Assembly (NCBI GenBank): GCA_016199985.1
Contig: JACQFQ010000006.1
Coordinates: forward strand, 1 to 64,000
DNA from: Verrucomicrobiota bacterium
GTDB lineage: Bacteria > Verrucomicrobiota > Verrucomicrobiia > Limisphaerales > UBA11320
Length of the DNA: 64,000 bases
Direction of reading: 5' to 3'
The notes beneath the pieces are model-generated. The model saw nothing but the letters and a program-made list of their open reading frames with translations, was not told where the DNA came from and made no database searches. Below, one piece after another: positions 35,258 to 44,552 of this stretch (the first letter of the stretch is position 1; every line of letters begins with the position of its first letter). The translations under genes and the position numbers were made by a program.

Positions 35258-35535
35258 ATTCTCTCGATTGGCAACTGACGGTTCGTTCGTTTTCGATTGG
35301 CTTCATTGCCCTATTCCTGTCGGGTTGTGGACGATTTGAGGAGAGCTGTGGAATCTGGGATACAGCTGTTCTTGAAGGTCGAGTCTATGTCGTCCTTTTC
35401 TGGACAGAGGGGATCCAATCTCCGGCAGGGTTCGATCATGGGCATTTTACTCAGCCAAGACAGGTGATAGGCATCGCTGAAATCCCACTCTCTTCAGAGG
35501 CCGTTAGGCCCTTGTCCTTACACCCCGGAGAGTAG
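35254..35535 (+). CDS. Small lipoprotein, candidate immunity protein
   Basis: 93 residues. The N-terminal span 'FSIGFIALFLSGC' ends in a lipobox (L-S-G-C), so the protein is probably lipid anchored in the periplasm. It begins inside the stop codon of the RHS-associated domain gene (ATGA overlap), implying translational coupling. No family is recognised. By position it could protect against the upstream domain; this is inference only. It is followed five bases later by the TPR/transglutaminase-like gene. Confidence 0.5.
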   Translation: MNSLDWQLTVRSFSIGFIALFLSGCGRFEESCGIWDTAVLEGRVYVVLFWTEGIQSPAGFDHGHFTQPRQVIGIAEIPLSSEAVRPLSLHPGE

Positions 35536-35539
35536 CGCC

Positions 35540-37759
35540 ATGAACCGATTGTTGGTGATTGATATGTTGACTATGATCCCTGGCCAACTCGCCCTGGCTG
35601 CCATGGCTCTGTTCGTGGGACTTGGGCCGTCCGTCGTGCTCGGGCGCCAGGTTGAGGTCGATCCAGCGCGCAATCAGCTGGTGATCATGAGAGGTTCCGA
35701 AGACTCAAAGGGCATAGGGGCGGAGGTATGGTTGGAAGCCGCCACTGAGGATGTGATCCGCGAACGGCTCAGAGGTAACTCGAACGTGTTCATCCACGCC
35801 GAGAGTACCCTTGACGCTTATCGTGCTAGTTCTTCTCCTGTGTCCAGTTTGCGTCAGATGGAACAGTCCGCTGCCCTGACGAACTTCTTCGAGGGGGCAG
35901 ACTTCGTCTTTCTCAACGTAAGCACCAACTCCGACCAAATCCTCTGCACCGTGACCTTCCGACCGTCCAGGCGGTTCACGGAATCGACTGAGAAGCGATT
36001 CCGATGCGCCACGGTGGAGGAACTGGGTGGTGAAGCCTCTCAGTTTCTCGCAGGACAACTCGGACTTCGCGACTTCCCAAACCTTGGTAGGGCGGGTATC
36101 GAGGCTTGGAGCCGATCGAACGCCGCAAGTGCACAGTATGGTCGAGCTCGGCTTGCGATGCGGAACACTCCAAATCTTCAAGAGGCTGCGGTCGCATGTC
36201 GTGAGGCGCTCAAGATCGATCCGAAGTTCAGGCGTGCGAAAGGGCTTCTCGCCTGGATCCTTGCAGACAGCGGAGTCGTTGATGAGGCGATCACGGCTGC
36301 ACGCGAAGCCCTGACCCAGGTGCCTGACGACATTTTTGCCTACAAGGCACTTGCCCTCTCGATCGAGCCGACTGGTAACATGCGTGAGCTGGAAGCTGCT
36401 TTCACCCAGGCTCGCGCTCTTAGCCCTGTGGATGGCGAACTCGCGTTCCAAAACGGTTTCTTTTGCGCTAACCAAGGACGTTACGAAGAGGGCATTTCCC
36501 TCTTGGAGCGAGGTCTTGCTCTCGAGCCGTTTGCGTTGTGCGAGGCTCCTGCGCGGGCTGCGATTGGGTTCTCATACGCTTACGCTGGTCCTGTAGACAG
36601 TGCTTTGGAGGCTCTAAACAAAGTGCCATCGAGTCCCCCGTTCGACGGCGGGGTGGAAGAGTATCTGGCGCGCGGCTATGGAAGGCTAGGCCAGACTCGT
36701 GCCGCTGTCCTACACAGTGAGCGGTTACTTGACATCTTGGAGTCGCAGGATCCATCTGGAACGGATGGCCGGTCAGTGGTGGTTAAGGAGTTTCTGAAGT
36801 TGTGGAAACCTCGTCTTGTTCCGCACCTGAGCAGTAATGCAATCACCTACGAGACGCTTCAGGCCACGAATGAGGCGCTGCTCAACACAAGGCTCTCCGC
36901 ATCCGAGCGCAGCAGTGTGGTGGATCCGGTGAAGGTAACTCCTGAGATCACTGAGACAGCCCTGAGGCTGACACTCACCAAGACAAATCTGATGGATCGG
37001 GCCGAGGCCCTTTTTGATTGGACCTGCGCACACGTAGCTCCACCTGATCTGTCCTTACCAGACAAGAAGTTCGACGCCCAGGACAGCCTTCGGAGCGCGC
37101 TCGCGGGTCACCGCTCCTTGAATAGCCAAACCGCATCGTTTCTATTAGTTGCAATGACCCGTTCTATAGGTCTGACTTCGCACGTTGCTCAGGTTGTTCG
37201 AGCGTTTGACGGCAGTCGGGCCACGCATGCCTGTGCATTCCTGACAACAAGCGTGACCCAAGGGATTCTCCTGGATGCGCCTTCCCGGTGGTTTGGTGTC
37301 CCACATCTTGAGTTCAGAGTGCTATGTGATGCGCAAGCTGCTGCGCTCTTGCTCTCTGGCTCGCGAGGGTTGGACGGCGAGTTGTTGGCCTCCAAGCTCT
37401 ATCCCGAGAGCCCAGCGATTCTGTTCAATGTCTTCTTTCGGTATTGGCAGGTCGGGGACTGGGAGGCTGCCGCCGAATACTCGAAGCGGCTGGACAAGAT
37501 CGAGCCGGGAGGAGCCCTATCTGAGTGGGCCGCCTCGACCTTTGCAGACCACGAAGGCCGCTTGCCCGACGCTCTTGCGCATGCTGCCAAGGCTATTTCA
37601 ATCGAGCCTGACTCCGCTTTCTTTCGACTTCAACACGGGCAGATGCTGTTGCTCCATGGTCGCACGAACGAGGCTCGTGTCGCTCTAAAGGAGGCCCTCC
37701 ACTATCAGGTTACCGATGGAGAACGAAAGATTGTCGAGCAGCTGCTGAAGGAGAAGTAG
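35540..37759 (+). CDS. TPR protein with a degenerate transglutaminase-like domain
   Basis: 739 residues, start preceded by GGAGAG. An N-terminal hydrophobic segment ('MIPGQLALAAMALFVGLG') suggests export. Residues 200-420 are TPR-like ('ACREALKIDPKFRRAKGLLA', 'LSPVDGELAFQNGFF'). Residues 470-620 look like a transglutaminase-like fold: 'RAEALFDWTCAHV', then 'SQTASFLLVAMTRSIGLTSH' where the catalytic Cys should stand near the start but only Ser/Thr are seen, and 'THACAFL ... ILLDAP' giving the His and Asp. Further TPRs close the protein. Probably a non-catalytic scaffold. It appears to be in one transcription unit with the two preceding genes. Confidence 0.6.
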   Translation: MNRLLVIDMLTMIPGQLALAAMALFVGLGPSVVLGRQVEVDPARNQLVIMRGSEDSKGIGAEVWLEAATEDVIRERLRGNSNVFIHAESTLDAYRASSSPVSSLRQMEQSAALTNFFEGADFVFLNVSTNSDQILCTVTFRPSRRFTESTEKRFRCATVEELGGEASQFLAGQLGLRDFPNLGRAGIEAWSRSNAASAQYGRARLAMRNTPNLQEAAVACREALKIDPKFRRAKGLLAWILADSGVVDEAITAAREALTQVPDDIFAYKALALSIEPTGNMRELEAAFTQARALSPVDGELAFQNGFFCANQGRYEEGISLLERGLALEPFALCEAPARAAIGFSYAYAGPVDSALEALNKVPSSPPFDGGVEEYLARGYGRLGQTRAAVLHSERLLDILESQDPSGTDGRSVVVKEFLKLWKPRLVPHLSSNAITYETLQATNEALLNTRLSASERSSVVDPVKVTPEITETALRLTLTKTNLMDRAEALFDWTCAHVAPPDLSLPDKKFDAQDSLRSALAGHRSLNSQTASFLLVAMTRSIGLTSHVAQVVRAFDGSRATHACAFLTTSVTQGILLDAPSRWFGVPHLEFRVLCDAQAAALLLSGSRGLDGELLASKLYPESPAILFNVFFRYWQVGDWEAAAEYSKRLDKIEPGGALSEWAASTFADHEGRLPDALAHAAKAISIEPDSAFFRLQHGQMLLLHGRTNEARVALKEALHYQVTDGERKIVEQLLKEK

Positions 37760-38031
37760 GGTGCGCGGTGAAATCGCAACCCGATGGTCTTATGACCACC
37801 GTCGAGACCATGCCGAAGCCTTGCTCTTACTGACTGGCACGCCGACACCACGGGGGCCTTCGCCTACGTTTTGAGTGCTTGTTTGCCAAAGGTGACGGAA
37901 ACGGATTCACCATCGGAACATATTTTGGCGCCCTTTCTTGGCGCGCTTTGTGGGCGATACCTCCGATTTGCGGGAAGATATCTGGAAACGGCGTGTAACT
38001 TTCCGGCCTCATTCTACAAGCAAGGGGTAGA

Positions 38032-41000
38032 ATGCATGTTTGGCCTTCAGATCACCTCCGTCATCTCCGCTGGATACTAATCACTTTTGCCTGGTCGGCA
38101 GGCCTCCTCATAGGCCCCGCCAACGCACAGGTGCAATTCGTTCCCAACAACATCCAAGGCCTCGTCCGTTTCGGGAATGTCAACCCGACCATTCTGGATT
38201 TGCTTAACCCGCCCGCAAACGAGGGAATGAGCAATCTGTTCATCTCGGCCTATAGTCCGCCTCCAGCAGATCGATCGGCCGCAAGCGACTATCTGCCTGC
38301 ACTGACACGGACCGAGGCCGCTTACGATTTGGCAGTGGATTCTGACGGCTCCGGCATCGCTTATCTGGTGACGCCCCGGGTGTCCCTCCTGGAGGAGCAC
38401 GAGACCTATTACTTCAGGAGCGTGCTCTCACCTCCTGTTGAATCTTTCATGCCCGGACCGATACTCAATTTTTCCGAATGCCTCGGAGTGCTGACGGTCC
38501 GATTCGTCGATGCAGGCGGCGCCGCAGTCATTGTTGATGGAGGAAGCCTCATCGCCAACGAGGTTGAGCCCGCCGGCGAAATGGCACGAGTCGATACGAT
38601 CTCAGCGGGAAGCAGCGAACGCAGAATCTATCTGCGGGGTGATTCGGCGGTTCAGCTGACGGTCTCCGTGACTCGGGGAACCAGCACTTTCGTGGACCGC
38701 ATTCAGTATTCCACGATCACAAATGTCACCGTGGCCTGCGATGAAATGCAGACGGTCGATATCGTCATCCCAGGGCAGGGGGATCTCGCGCAGGTGACCG
38801 GTGAGGTCGATGTGCTCCGCGAGTTCGAACTGACGGTGAAAGGGTATGAAGCTGGAGATTACCCCGACAACACCTCGGTGATCGCACGGTATGGCCCTTT
38901 CAACAATGTGCGCTATGCCCGAGTGTCCGGGGTTCATTTCACCGAACCCGCCAGCGGCCAGTTCACCTTGTCCAATCTTCTGCCGACCACGCTGGATGCC
39001 GCGTCGCCGGGTTATTTGGTGGCTGCGGAAATGTATTTCCGTACGAACGAGGCGATCGCCTTTTTGCGAACCCCGGCGCTCGGTGCGGGACCGAATCCAG
39101 GTCTCTCGGTGCAGGCTGGCGAGAGCCTTAGCCTCAGCAATCTTTTTGTCATCGATCCCGGATATCTCCGTGGACACGTGCTGTTGCAGGGGCCGGCTGA
39201 AAGTCCCGGCAGCGACTCGTTGCTGCGAGATGTGCGTTTTGCTTCCGACTACGACCTGGATGGTGACGGTCTGCCGGACTCACTCGGCGTCTACGGGATC
39301 TATTACTCCAGTATCATGGCAGTCGGCACCCCTGAAATCGCCCTTGGGGCTCATTTTTCCACGAGCGATGGATATGGTTACACAGGGTTCAAAGGAATGT
39401 TCAACCCGGCAACCAGCGCTTACGAGGGCCAATACGAGATCCCTCTTGGCGGCCTTTTGGGAGAGGCTGGAATCTGGAAGAGACAGTATGTGAACGTCAG
39501 CGCATTCAGTCCGCCGGAGGCCGAGACGCAGCGCTATTGGGCTTTCTCGATTACGGACACAGCTGCTCCGCTGATACAGATCAACCCAGGTGAGGTGACC
39601 CCCAATGACGCCGCATACTGCCTGAGCGAGGTGCGGATCGTCTTCCACTCCGCGGAGCCTTTCTACAATCCGAGCATCCGCTTCAGCTACGGCGGGTTCA
39701 CCAATGTGGATTTCCAGGGCAATGCCGCCAGCTATTCGGTCTACGTGGATCCTGTGTTTGGAAGTCCATCGAGCCCAGCCACCGCCTCCACCCTGGGTGA
39801 GCTTCGGATGTATCTTCCGCAGGGCGCCTATCATCTGATTCCGTACATCACACCCGCCGACTCCACATCTGCCACGGTGAGCGGATCACCCTTGGACATC
39901 ACCGTAGGGTGCGGCGAGACCGTCACTCTCGATACCTGTCTTCAGATGACGCTGGAGATTCCCACATGTCATCGACCGAATGAAGTCACGCTCACAGGAG
40001 CGGTGTCGACGCTTTGCCAAAACTCGGTGACTGAGATCCGCTATGAGCTGAATGGGGAAGCGCCGGTGACCGTTTGCCAGGCTTGCGGGCTCAACCCATC
40101 ATTCAGCGTGCCATTGATTCTGAAGCTTGGGATCAACAATGTTCGCGTCTCGGCGATTGATAGCCAGGGCGGAATAGCGTCGCTCCAACGCCAGATCCTT
40201 CCCGACACCACCGCGCCCGTGATCACTTGCCCCATAAGCTCCACCCTGGAGGCTGACAGGCCCTGCGGTGCCGTGGTTGAGTTCAGCGCTGTTGCGACAG
40301 ACGATTGCGATCCGGCTCCCTCCATTGTTTGCACACCTCCGTCGGGAAGCCTCTTTCCTCGCGGCGACACCGTCGTCCATTGCGTGGCGACGGATGCCTC
40401 GGGCAACTCGTCCGAGTGCAGTTTCACAATCACGGTCAATTCGGGCACGGAGTTTTTTCCGCCGGTCATTCTCGCCATCACACCGTCCTCGATCGCCCTT
40501 GAAGGTGGAACTCCGCTGACGATCCGCGGTAGCGGGTTTACCGCGCAGGATGAATTCTTCCTGGATGGAATTGCGCTGCGGAATCCTGTGTTGATCAGCG
40601 ACGTCGAGTTTCAAGCTCAGACCCCTCCGCTCCCGGTCGGCAGCCATGAGCTTCAAGTCCGTCGATGCGGCGAGATCGTGGAGCGTGTTGCGAGCGGATG
40701 CACCACCGGAGTGCTTCCTCATATCGTTGCCTTCGACCCTGGCCAGGCTTTTGCGCGAGGTGGAAATCTTGTGACCGTGCGCGGCACCAATTTCCTGGCA
40801 TCGACGCAGGTGCGGATCGCCTTTCCTGCGCTGAATCCTGCCGACAGCCTCCTGCGCAATGTGTCTGTCTCGGGTGACGGAACCGTGATCATCGGTGAGA
40901 TGCCGCCGCTTCCGAGGGGGGAGCTTCTTGGCTCCCGGGACGTGATGGTCGAGGACGTCCGCGGAGCAGACACCCTGGCCGGTGGGGTCACGTATCTTCC

Positions 41001-43851
41001 CAACCCGTTTGAGACAGACCCCCAGGCCATCAGCCTGCGGGCACTTCAAGCAGCGTCGACCGCTCCTGTGGACATCGCATGGCGCAATGGTTTTCCGGGT
41101 GGGCTGCGGGCGAAGGTGCGCGTGGGCGGCGCGACGCCCGAGGAAAGAGCGCGTGAGTTTGTTCGGAACTACAAGGATCTGATGAAGCTTCAGAATCCTG
41201 ACACCGAACTTGCGGTGACGAAGGTCACGCAGGAGGGGTTGGATGATGTAAAACTGGCACAGCGGTACCACGGTCTGCAGGTCTACGGCGGAGAAATCGT
41301 GGTCACTTTGTCTGGGGATGAAGTGGTGGCCTTGACCGGCAATGTTTTGCCTCTTGCGGTGCTGGATCAGGTCGGTTTCAACATGAACCCGACGCTGACC
41401 CGCGAACAGGCGATCGAAATTGCCCGTGCCGACCAAGAGGTCCAACGCCCTGCGGCCGAGATCCAGGTCATCGCTGAGCTCGTGGTCTATGATGAACGTC
41501 TCTTCACTGAGGCTCCGCTGGATCCGCATCTGGCCTGGAAGGTCGACATGCGCTTCTCAGAGAACTCGGTCGTGGTGGATGCACAGACCGGAGCGATCGT
41601 GGCGCGTCTCTCCAAGGCGCGGGCCCACGACTTCGATCTCGATATCCAGGACGCTGAGCACGAGGCCAACGCGAATGATGATTGGTGCTTCAACCTGAGC
41701 TCGGACACGGATGTCGCCGACGAAGACGACTTCAACTCCGACTACAATGGCGACACCGATGCCGTGCTCGCCAATCGCTACGCCATCGATTGTTGGCACT
41801 ACTTTGATCACTACTTCGGCTGGGGCTCCTATGACAACGATGACTCCCAATTGGAGATCTTCATCCATACCACCATCAATCCAGCGGTCGTGGCTCAATG
41901 GTCCAAGGATTGCGACCTGATCCAATTTGCCGATGGTGCAGTGGACTTTGATGTCATGGTTCATGAGTTTACCCACGGAATCATCGCCAGCACCAGCGGC
42001 TTGGCTTACAGGTTCCAATCGGGCGCGCTCGACGAACACTATGCCGACACGATGGGCGTGATCGCCGATCGGGAGCGTGGGGAAATCGATCCCGAAGCAC
42101 CCGGACGGGGTCAGCCCATCAATTGGACCATCGGAGAAAATCTGCGGATGGCCAGCGTCGCTGGACCGGTGCGCAGTTTCAGCAATCCTCCATCCATCGG
42201 TTCGTCAGTCGATCGGATGGCCAATCTGTGCTGCACAGGTGTGGGCTCCCCCTCCCAGGGGAACGATTTCGGCGGTGTTCACCGCAATAGCGGCATTCCG
42301 AACAAAGCGAGCTATCTGATGATTGAAGGCGGGAGCTTCCAGGGCTATCAGATCCGGGGCATCGGCGCCGATAAGGTGCGGCTCATCACATTCACAGCCA
42401 TGCGGAACCTTCCCTCCAACGCTTCCTTTGGCGATGCGCGGGCACGGGAGATCGCTTCCGCAGAATACTTTGTTAAAGCAAAGCAGGGTGGCATGGTCAT
42501 CGAGGACCTCTGCACAGTTCGCAACGGATGGGCTGCCGTGGGCGTGGGCATGGGCGATTCCGACTGCGATGGCGTGGAAGACGCACGGCAGGACATCGAC
42601 GGCGACCTCATCCCTAACCATCTCGACAACTGCCCCACCAAGTTCAACCCCGGTCAGGAGGACCGAGACGGCGATGGCAAGGGTGATGCCTGTGACAACT
42701 GCCCCGGGACATTCAATCCGGGACAGGAGGACATGGATGGCGACGGTATCGGGGACGTCTGCGACGACGACATGGACGGCGACGGCTGCAAGAACAACGT
42801 CGACCAGCATCCGACTTCCTTCGTGGCGCGCTCCGGAATTTGGATTTCGGCGACTTGCAACCCACGCCAGGGTGTGACCTATGCACCTGAGAACGGCGAC
42901 CACGACCACGACGGCATTCTCGACTGCCAGGACCTCGACGACGACGGAGATGGGATCCCGGATGACCAGGATCCTTGCCCTCTCGTCCCGGGGACCAATA
43001 CTTCCCTGTGCCAGGAGTTCCGCGATTGTGGCGTGACGCCTACGGATTGGTGGTCCATCTGTGCCTTCGGTGGATGCAACGAGTTCCAGGCTCGATTCAG
43101 AGAGGTGATCAACCCTGATCCCACCCGGGTCGTCGTTTTCGATAAGGTTCAGATTGTGAACCAGACGATCTATATGACGCCTGCGACGGGAGTGTCGGTG
43201 AAGCAACTCTCGCGTGTCATCGCTCCTCAGGCCGCGCTACGCGGCTTGGCGGATGTTGGGAGCACTCTCTGGCGTGCCGAACTGTGGACCCGGCCCACTG
43301 CTGGAGAACCGGCTCATTTGGTCGCGCTGATTGGAGAGTATGACGCTGCGACGTTGCAAATGGACCAGACTGAGGTCGGCGCACTGCTGGCCTTTTCGCC
43401 CGCGTCGACCGGGGTTCCTGCAAGGCTGGGCGCCACATGGAATGTCGGGGCGCCGTCGGCCGCGGTAGTCGGTGATGAGGATGGTGATGGTCTTCCCGAT
43501 GGTTGGGAGATCCTGCACGGTCTGAATCCGAACAATCCAGCGGACGCCTTATTGGACTCGGACGGTGACGGGGTCAGCAATCTTGAGGAGTATCAGTCCG
43601 GGACGGATCCAAGAGATCCTGCCAGCGTGCTTCGCGTCCTGCGCATCGAGTCGATCGGCAAGGCAGTGCAGGTGGAGATCGTCGCTCCCGCAGGACGCAG
43701 TGTCCAGTTGGTCCGCAGCCTCAACCTTCCAGCCACCACGTGGACACCTGTCGGCATCGCCCTCGAATCCCAGGGAGGCGTCATGAGCCTCAAGGATACC
43801 CAACCCGGTGCAGAACGGGGCTTCTACCGGGTAGTTCTGAAACTGGAGTAA
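38032..43851 (+). CDS. 1939-residue secreted thermolysin-family (M4) metallopeptidase with HYR, IPT/TIG and thrombospondin-3 repeats
   Basis: Signal peptide (ILITFAWSAGLLIGPANA), then about 680 residues related to the HYR protein at 25941. A HYR domain spans roughly 726-806, two IPT/TIG domains 813-980, an FTP-type propeptide 1020-1100 ('ATPEERAREFVRNYKDL') and PepSY-like 1105-1190. The peptidase has H1311-E-F-T-H1315 and E1335 ('GALDEHYAD'), spacing as in thermolysin, plus 'GGVHRNSGIPNKA' with H1417 as the likely proton-donor His. Calcium-binding thrombospondin type 3 repeats follow at about 1510-1600 ('DRDGDGKGDACDNCP'). The end is the 'VQLVRSLNLPATTWTPV ... FYRVVL' module. All catalytic residues are present, so it is probably an active extracellular protease embedded in an adhesive mosaic. 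Confidence 0.88.
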   Translation: MHVWPSDHLRHLRWILITFAWSAGLLIGPANAQVQFVPNNIQGLVRFGNVNPTILDLLNPPANEGMSNLFISAYSPPPADRSAASDYLPALTRTEAAYDLAVDSDGSGIAYLVTPRVSLLEEHETYYFRSVLSPPVESFMPGPILNFSECLGVLTVRFVDAGGAAVIVDGGSLIANEVEPAGEMARVDTISAGSSERRIYLRGDSAVQLTVSVTRGTSTFVDRIQYSTITNVTVACDEMQTVDIVIPGQGDLAQVTGEVDVLREFELTVKGYEAGDYPDNTSVIARYGPFNNVRYARVSGVHFTEPASGQFTLSNLLPTTLDAASPGYLVAAEMYFRTNEAIAFLRTPALGAGPNPGLSVQAGESLSLSNLFVIDPGYLRGHVLLQGPAESPGSDSLLRDVRFASDYDLDGDGLPDSLGVYGIYYSSIMAVGTPEIALGAHFSTSDGYGYTGFKGMFNPATSAYEGQYEIPLGGLLGEAGIWKRQYVNVSAFSPPEAETQRYWAFSITDTAAPLIQINPGEVTPNDAAYCLSEVRIVFHSAEPFYNPSIRFSYGGFTNVDFQGNAASYSVYVDPVFGSPSSPATASTLGELRMYLPQGAYHLIPYITPADSTSATVSGSPLDITVGCGETVTLDTCLQMTLEIPTCHRPNEVTLTGAVSTLCQNSVTEIRYELNGEAPVTVCQACGLNPSFSVPLILKLGINNVRVSAIDSQGGIASLQRQILPDTTAPVITCPISSTLEADRPCGAVVEFSAVATDDCDPAPSIVCTPPSGSLFPRGDTVVHCVATDASGNSSECSFTITVNSGTEFFPPVILAITPSSIALEGGTPLTIRGSGFTAQDEFFLDGIALRNPVLISDVEFQAQTPPLPVGSHELQVRRCGEIVERVASGCTTGVLPHIVAFDPGQAFARGGNLVTVRGTNFLASTQVRIAFPALNPADSLLRNVSVSGDGTVIIGEMPPLPRGELLGSRDVMVEDVRGADTLAGGVTYLPNPFETDPQAISLRALQAASTAPVDIAWRNGFPGGLRAKVRVGGATPEERAREFVRNYKDLMKLQNPDTELAVTKVTQEGLDDVKLAQRYHGLQVYGGEIVVTLSGDEVVALTGNVLPLAVLDQVGFNMNPTLTREQAIEIARADQEVQRPAAEIQVIAELVVYDERLFTEAPLDPHLAWKVDMRFSENSVVVDAQTGAIVARLSKARAHDFDLDIQDAEHEANANDDWCFNLSSDTDVADEDDFNSDYNGDTDAVLANRYAIDCWHYFDHYFGWGSYDNDDSQLEIFIHTTINPAVVAQWSKDCDLIQFADGAVDFDVMVHEFTHGIIASTSGLAYRFQSGALDEHYADTMGVIADRERGEIDPEAPGRGQPINWTIGENLRMASVAGPVRSFSNPPSIGSSVDRMANLCCTGVGSPSQGNDFGGVHRNSGIPNKASYLMIEGGSFQGYQIRGIGADKVRLITFTAMRNLPSNASFGDARAREIASAEYFVKAKQGGMVIEDLCTVRNGWAAVGVGMGDSDCDGVEDARQDIDGDLIPNHLDNCPTKFNPGQEDRDGDGKGDACDNCPGTFNPGQEDMDGDGIGDVCDDDMDGDGCKNNVDQHPTSFVARSGIWISATCNPRQGVTYAPENGDHDHDGILDCQDLDDDGDGIPDDQDPCPLVPGTNTSLCQEFRDCGVTPTDWWSICAFGGCNEFQARFREVINPDPTRVVVFDKVQIVNQTIYMTPATGVSVKQLSRVIAPQAALRGLADVGSTLWRAELWTRPTAGEPAHLVALIGEYDAATLQMDQTEVGALLAFSPASTGVPARLGATWNVGAPSAAVVGDEDGDGLPDGWEILHGLNPNNPADALLDSDGDGVSNLEEYQSGTDPRDPASVLRVLRIESIGKAVQVEIVAPAGRSVQLVRSLNLPATTWTPVGIALESQGGVMSLKDTQPGAERGFYRVVLKLE

Positions 43852-43858
43852 TACCCAA

Positions 43859-44080
43859 TCAATCCCAGCGGAACAGCATCACATCGCCTACACCACTTTC
43901 TGCAGCTGGCGACCGCGTCGGGCTCAAAGCACCCCAGTCGAGTTCACCGATGTGGAGATCGGCCGACCGCGTAATCCTGAACCCCTCGTTGTGGAACTCG
44001 GGCCCCATGCGCGGATGCGCCATTGCTTCCAATGGCTTGCCGCTTCTGAAAATCGGGGAAGCTTCAGAACAACCACTGTT
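43859..44080 (-). pseudogene. Possible C-terminal fragment of an unidentified protein
   Basis: The minus-strand frame reads 'FRSGKPLEAMAHPRMGPEFH', continues with 'NEGFRITRSADLHIG' and ends 'VGDVMLFRWD' at 43859. The G-F-R-I-x-R piece after P-x-x-x-x-E-F resembles the end of formylglycine-enzyme-like (SUMF) domains, but the match is weak. Upstream it runs into the tRNA-Lys repeat, so any gene it belonged to is interrupted there. Low confidence. Confidence 0.25.
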
Positions 44081-44089
44081 TTTAAGGCG

Positions 44090-44132
44090 TTTTGAATGGT
44101 GGGTTGGCCGGGACTCGAACCCGGGACCAACG
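44090..44132 (-). repeat. Duplicated 3' part of tRNA-Lys (distal island boundary)
   Basis: These 43 bases are identical to 55851-55893, covering seven flanking bases, CCA, acceptor, T-arm and the variable region of tRNA-Lys. The homology stops abruptly at 44133 and no 5' half of a tRNA follows, so this is a displaced attachment-site copy and not a gene. Confidence 0.85.
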
Positions 44133-44236
44133 ATCGTGCAAGTCATCAAGCATCCTATGTGCGCAGGAGCGTACGTGTTTGGCCGGACGATTCAGCGAAC
44201 TCAGATCAACGATGTGCGAGCCCGCAAGAGCATGGG

Positions 44237-44404
44237 GCAACCGCCGACACTCTGACCAAGGTTGTCAGTGTGCTGGGTCCGGAGAAGGGTTTGAAATTCA
44301 TCGAGGACACACCCCATGCGGCCGCCCGCGTGGTCCGCAAACCCGGCGAAAGAATCGAGGTTCGTGAATCCAGCCGGTTCCGCAGGTTTTATGAAGGACC
44401 GTGA
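44237..44404 (+). pseudogene. C-terminal tail of apbE (FAD:protein FMN transferase)
   Basis: The frame reads 'ATADTLTKVVSVLGPEKGL' and then 'KFIEDTPHAAARVV', ending 'RRFYEGP' at a TGA. The A-x-A-D-x-L-x-T/K-x-x-x-V-L-G-P-E-K-G-L segment is the conserved end of ApbE, which attaches FMN to a Thr of FMN-binding proteins. The other 250 or so residues are missing; the frame continues upstream only into the tRNA-Lys repeat. An FMN-binding protein gene lies just outside the other end of the island (56016), so the two may once have been linked. Confidence 0.55.
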
Positions 44405-44538
44405 CTGGTCATGATGGCCGGCAGTGCCGATTTCGTCTGTTCTATTCCGGGCCGTGGCGCTTTCTTCCCATGCGTATGACGCGCCAAAAGGCAGGATTGC
44501 CCGCTTTCGGCTCGAAGGATGGGATTGATCTTAACAAC

Positions 44539-44552
44539 TTCTTTACACTTTG
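44539..44552 (+). promoter_or_regulatory. Possible KdpE binding site upstream of kdp
   Basis: TTCTTTACACTTTG resembles the T-rich site with TTTACAC that KdpE binds before kdpFABC in E. coli. It lies about 180 bases before the first small ORF of the operon, in the only AT-rich part of the gap. A match of this length can occur by chance. Confidence 0.2.

Noticed and set aside
42590..42830. Regular short repeats suggesting a CRISPR array or satellite
   Set aside because: They are the codons of thrombospondin type 3 calcium-binding repeats (D-x-D-x-D-G) in the M4-peptidase gene, in frame and unequal.
44090..44132. A second tRNA-Lys
   Set aside because: Only the 3' part exists; sequence after 44132 cannot form the anticodon arm or 5' acceptor.
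44096..44404. A 102-residue protein on the plus strand
   Set aside because: Its first third is the tRNA-Lys repeat read as codons; only the last 55 codons resemble a protein (apbE tail).
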